Shown: positions 6,001 to 6,467 of the stretch, one piece after another
How the letters are laid out: each line of letters begins with the position of its first letter
Position numbering within the stretch: the first letter of the stretch is position 1
Source of the DNA: Flavobacteriales bacterium UBA2798
Lineage (GTDB): Bacteria > Bacteroidota > Bacteroidia > Flavobacteriales_D > UBA2798
NCBI GenBank assembly: GCA_002351955.1
Contig: DEHO01000026.1
Coordinates: forward strand, 37,472-43,938
Reading direction: 5' to 3'
Length of the DNA: 6,467 nt
Notes under the pieces: model-generated
Seen by the model: only the letters and a program-made list of their open reading frames with translations
Databases searched by the model: none
Told to the model about the DNA's origin: nothing
Position numbers and translations under genes: made by a program

Positions 6001-6351
6001 ACGAAATGCTTCGAAGCGATTGAAATATTTATCATAGCGGTTCAATCCCCCTTCGAGCGTACCGATCCAGAGTTGTCCGCCTGCATCGGTAAACAAAACA
6101 TAGATCCAGTTATCGCTAATCGTACTGTCGTTACCCGGATTGTTTTTGAAAACAGTGATCTCTCTTCCGTTGTAGCGGTTCAGTCCATCATCAGTACCCA
6201 TCCACAAAAATCCATCCTTATCCTCTGTGATGGCATTCACCCTGCTTTGCGACAAACCCTGTTCCTTGCCGATGTGTTTGAATTTAAATTCCTGTGCGTA
6301 TCCGAAAAACGGAAGCAACACGAATACAGTCAGGAGCGCGCGCAAACTCAT
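3067..6351 (-). CDS. periplasmic double-propeller sensor fused to a SpoIIE-type phosphatase
   Basis: A 1094-residue transmembrane receptor. Residues 1-20 are a signal peptide ending G-Y-A-Q. The periplasmic part (about 21-670) carries fourteen Reg_prop blade motifs of the type L-W-I-G-T-x-x-G-L-x-x-Y-D, starting near 47, 92, 141, 191, 241, 289, 337, 385, 428, 475, 518, 564, 607 and 657. That count fits two seven-bladed propellers. A Y_Y_Y domain follows (about 710-790; Y-S-Y-K-M-E-G-L-D-E-D-W). One helix (797-815) crosses the membrane, then a coiled coil with S-S-I-N-Y-A-R-R-I-Q (847-856). The SpoIIE phosphatase (about 875-1094) shows S-G-D-F-Y-W (884-889), D-C-T-G-H-G-V-P-G-A (903-912), D-G-M-D (960-963), Y-S-D-G-Y-V-D-Q-F-G-G (1030-1040) and I-D-D-V (1084-1087). 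The input resembles hybrid two-component systems that sense glycans, but the output is a phosphatase, not a kinase. The ATG overlaps the aroQ stop (ATGA) and is followed directly by the signal peptide. The ligand is unknown. Confidence 0.95.
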   Translation of the reverse strand: MSLRALLTVFVLLPFFGYAQEFKFKHIGKEQGLSQSRVNAITEDKDGFLWMGTDDGLNRYNGREITVFKNNPGNDSTISDNWIYVLFTDAGGQLWIGTLEGGLNRYDKYFNRFEAFRADPRNEQALNSDNITAIAVNDENSFWVGTDNGLHLFDTKSKTFKRFLDEMVNPNKPKTVLRNDNIRCLYRDKTGVLWIGTSRNGLYAYDSRSGEFEEHNDSGLSEDLDNPYRMRIRTIFEDSNGQLWIGYDGGYLSRYDRKTTNYKYYISRENDSRSLSNNRVTSIMEDHNGQLWIATADGINLYDPLLDNFRVVQAIDKNPFSMRDNFVRVLYEDKAHSVWMGTDTYGATVYHRSIGKFNHINTDSYDAKGLLSNTIFCFAEESKERVWIGTIGEGLAVYDRKQKTIAHFNREQNNTHNNILCLEKAVDKIWFGTWGGGLGCYDISKSDFSKRPLDTENSYLSNNNILDIASDSKGHLWIATLRGLNYFDPENDSIRNWTKDEGLPHNVLYCLHIDRKDRVWIGSNGGGLAMFDPANGVFKHWIKGGKNSLANNTVHCIVEDAKGNLWLGTKNGLSRFEPASETFTNFTESDGLSNNFIVGILFDKGGNLWLSTYNGLTKFNPYANKDGIYESRKYFAIDGLQGDEFNQNAFFQASDGEFFFGGTQGFNHFYPSSIVDNPNIPPVVITKFLVAGKEYPLDSSITEKRFIELSYRKNFFSFEFASLDFVLPEKILYSYKMEGLDEDWSTPSTRNFASYTDLQGGDYVFRVKATNNDGVWNEKGVALHIRIIPPFYKTRLFYSLSVFFTIVLVFIIIRMRVASINAEKKRLEEMVAQRTRELAEKNQDIMSSINYARRIQDAILPETNLIAQALPDSFILYRPKDIVSGDFYWFAELGNKKLIASVDCTGHGVPGAFMSMIGHNLLNQIVLEKQVSDPAEILEILRVNVRRALKQEGRAVDSQDGMDLALAVLETDTRKLSYAGAFRPIIIVRKGSLEKIEGVKSPIGMTRADLLEPYITHTRNLNLGDSFYMYSDGYVDQFGGSNGKKFMGKNLHALILEISDKPMHEQKEILLARFESWKGELEQIDDVLIIGVRL

Positions 6352-6467
6352 GCCTTGAGGAAGGATTGAACAGCGAGATCATAGGAAGCGAGTCCGAAAC
6401 CCGCAATAACTCCCTTGCAATGTTTGGCGAGCAGAGAATGGTGACGAAATTCCTCACGCGCATATAC
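6348..6467 (-). CDS. aroQ: type II 3-dehydroquinate dehydratase, C-terminal part (runs off the window)
   Basis: The last 39 residues and stop of a type II dehydroquinase, which removes water from 3-dehydroquinate in the cytoplasmic shikimate pathway. The diagnostic segment is Y-A-R-E-E-F-R-H-H-S, followed by K-G-V-I-A-G-F-G-L-A-S-Y-D-L-A-V, matching the family's A-R-E-x-F-R-x-x-S and G-x-I-x-G-F-G-x-x-x-Y end pattern. The catalytic N-terminal parts (lid tyrosine and the general-acid histidine) lie outside the window. TGA at 6350-6348 overlaps the sensor ATG at 6351-6349 in ATGA, so the two genes probably share a transcript and may be translationally coupled. A metabolic gene feeding into a receptor gene is a loose functional pairing. 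Confidence 0.88.
   Translation of the reverse strand, partial: VYAREEFRHHSLLAKHCKGVIAGFGLASYDLAVQSFLKA

Noticed and set aside
5707..6369. 220-codon plus-strand open frame
   Set aside because: It is antisense to the propeller blades and signal peptide. The repeated codons on the coding strand keep the opposite strand open by composition.

Overview
The window looks like Bacteroidota chromosome. The evidence is a periplasmic Reg_prop/Y_Y_Y sensor of the type that is abundant in that phylum, a LytS-type kinase with the NPH-L-F-K-N motif, SpoIIE phosphatases carrying the S-I-N-Y-A-x-R-I-Q linker, a DUF4260 membrane protein, AT-rich intergenic DNA and almost no Shine-Dalgarno signals. The genus cannot be named from the sequence. 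No rRNA, tRNA, CRISPR array, transposase or phage gene was seen.

Layout, left to right. (1) 1-516, minus: 5' part of a LytS/YehU-type sensor histidine kinase, cut by the window edge. (2) 517-788: divergent intergenic region with a 19-bp inverted repeat and a 9-bp direct repeat. (3) 789-2156, plus: six-helix membrane protein with a cytoplasmic SpoIIE/PP2C phosphatase domain, starting at TTG. (4) 2157-2414: convergent spacer with a degenerate CCAATT-type tandem repeat and a possible lipoprotein relic. (5) 2415-2771, minus: DUF4260 small membrane protein. (6) 2772-3066: AT-rich spacer whose upstream end (2986-3066) holds a second copy of the C-terminal codons of the next gene and a REP-like hairpin. 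(7) 3067-6351, minus: 1094-residue sensor with signal peptide, 14 propeller-blade motifs (two seven-bladed propellers), Y_Y_Y domain, one membrane helix, coiled coil and SpoIIE phosphatase. (8) 6348-6467, minus: 3' end of aroQ (type II 3-dehydroquinate dehydratase), overlapping the sensor start by 4 bp.

The window is mainly signalling: two phosphatases with the same output module and linker but different inputs, plus a LytS-type kinase. By family knowledge, the phosphatases would act on phosphorylated anti-anti-sigma (STAS) partners or similar proteins, and the kinase on a LytTR response regulator. None of these partners is in the window. The aroQ overlap suggests the propeller sensor is made from the aroQ message.

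The most unusual part is the 3' end of the large sensor gene (2986-3101). Its last 19 conserved nucleotides recur 81 bp downstream, in a frame that would still read V-D-D-V-L-I-I-G-V-R-V-stop. Between the copies sit a REP-like hairpin and a 43-bp quasi-palindrome that includes the working stop codon. A second palindrome lies in frame inside the other phosphatase gene (1533-1558). Both look like scars of small palindromic elements, but this is inference.
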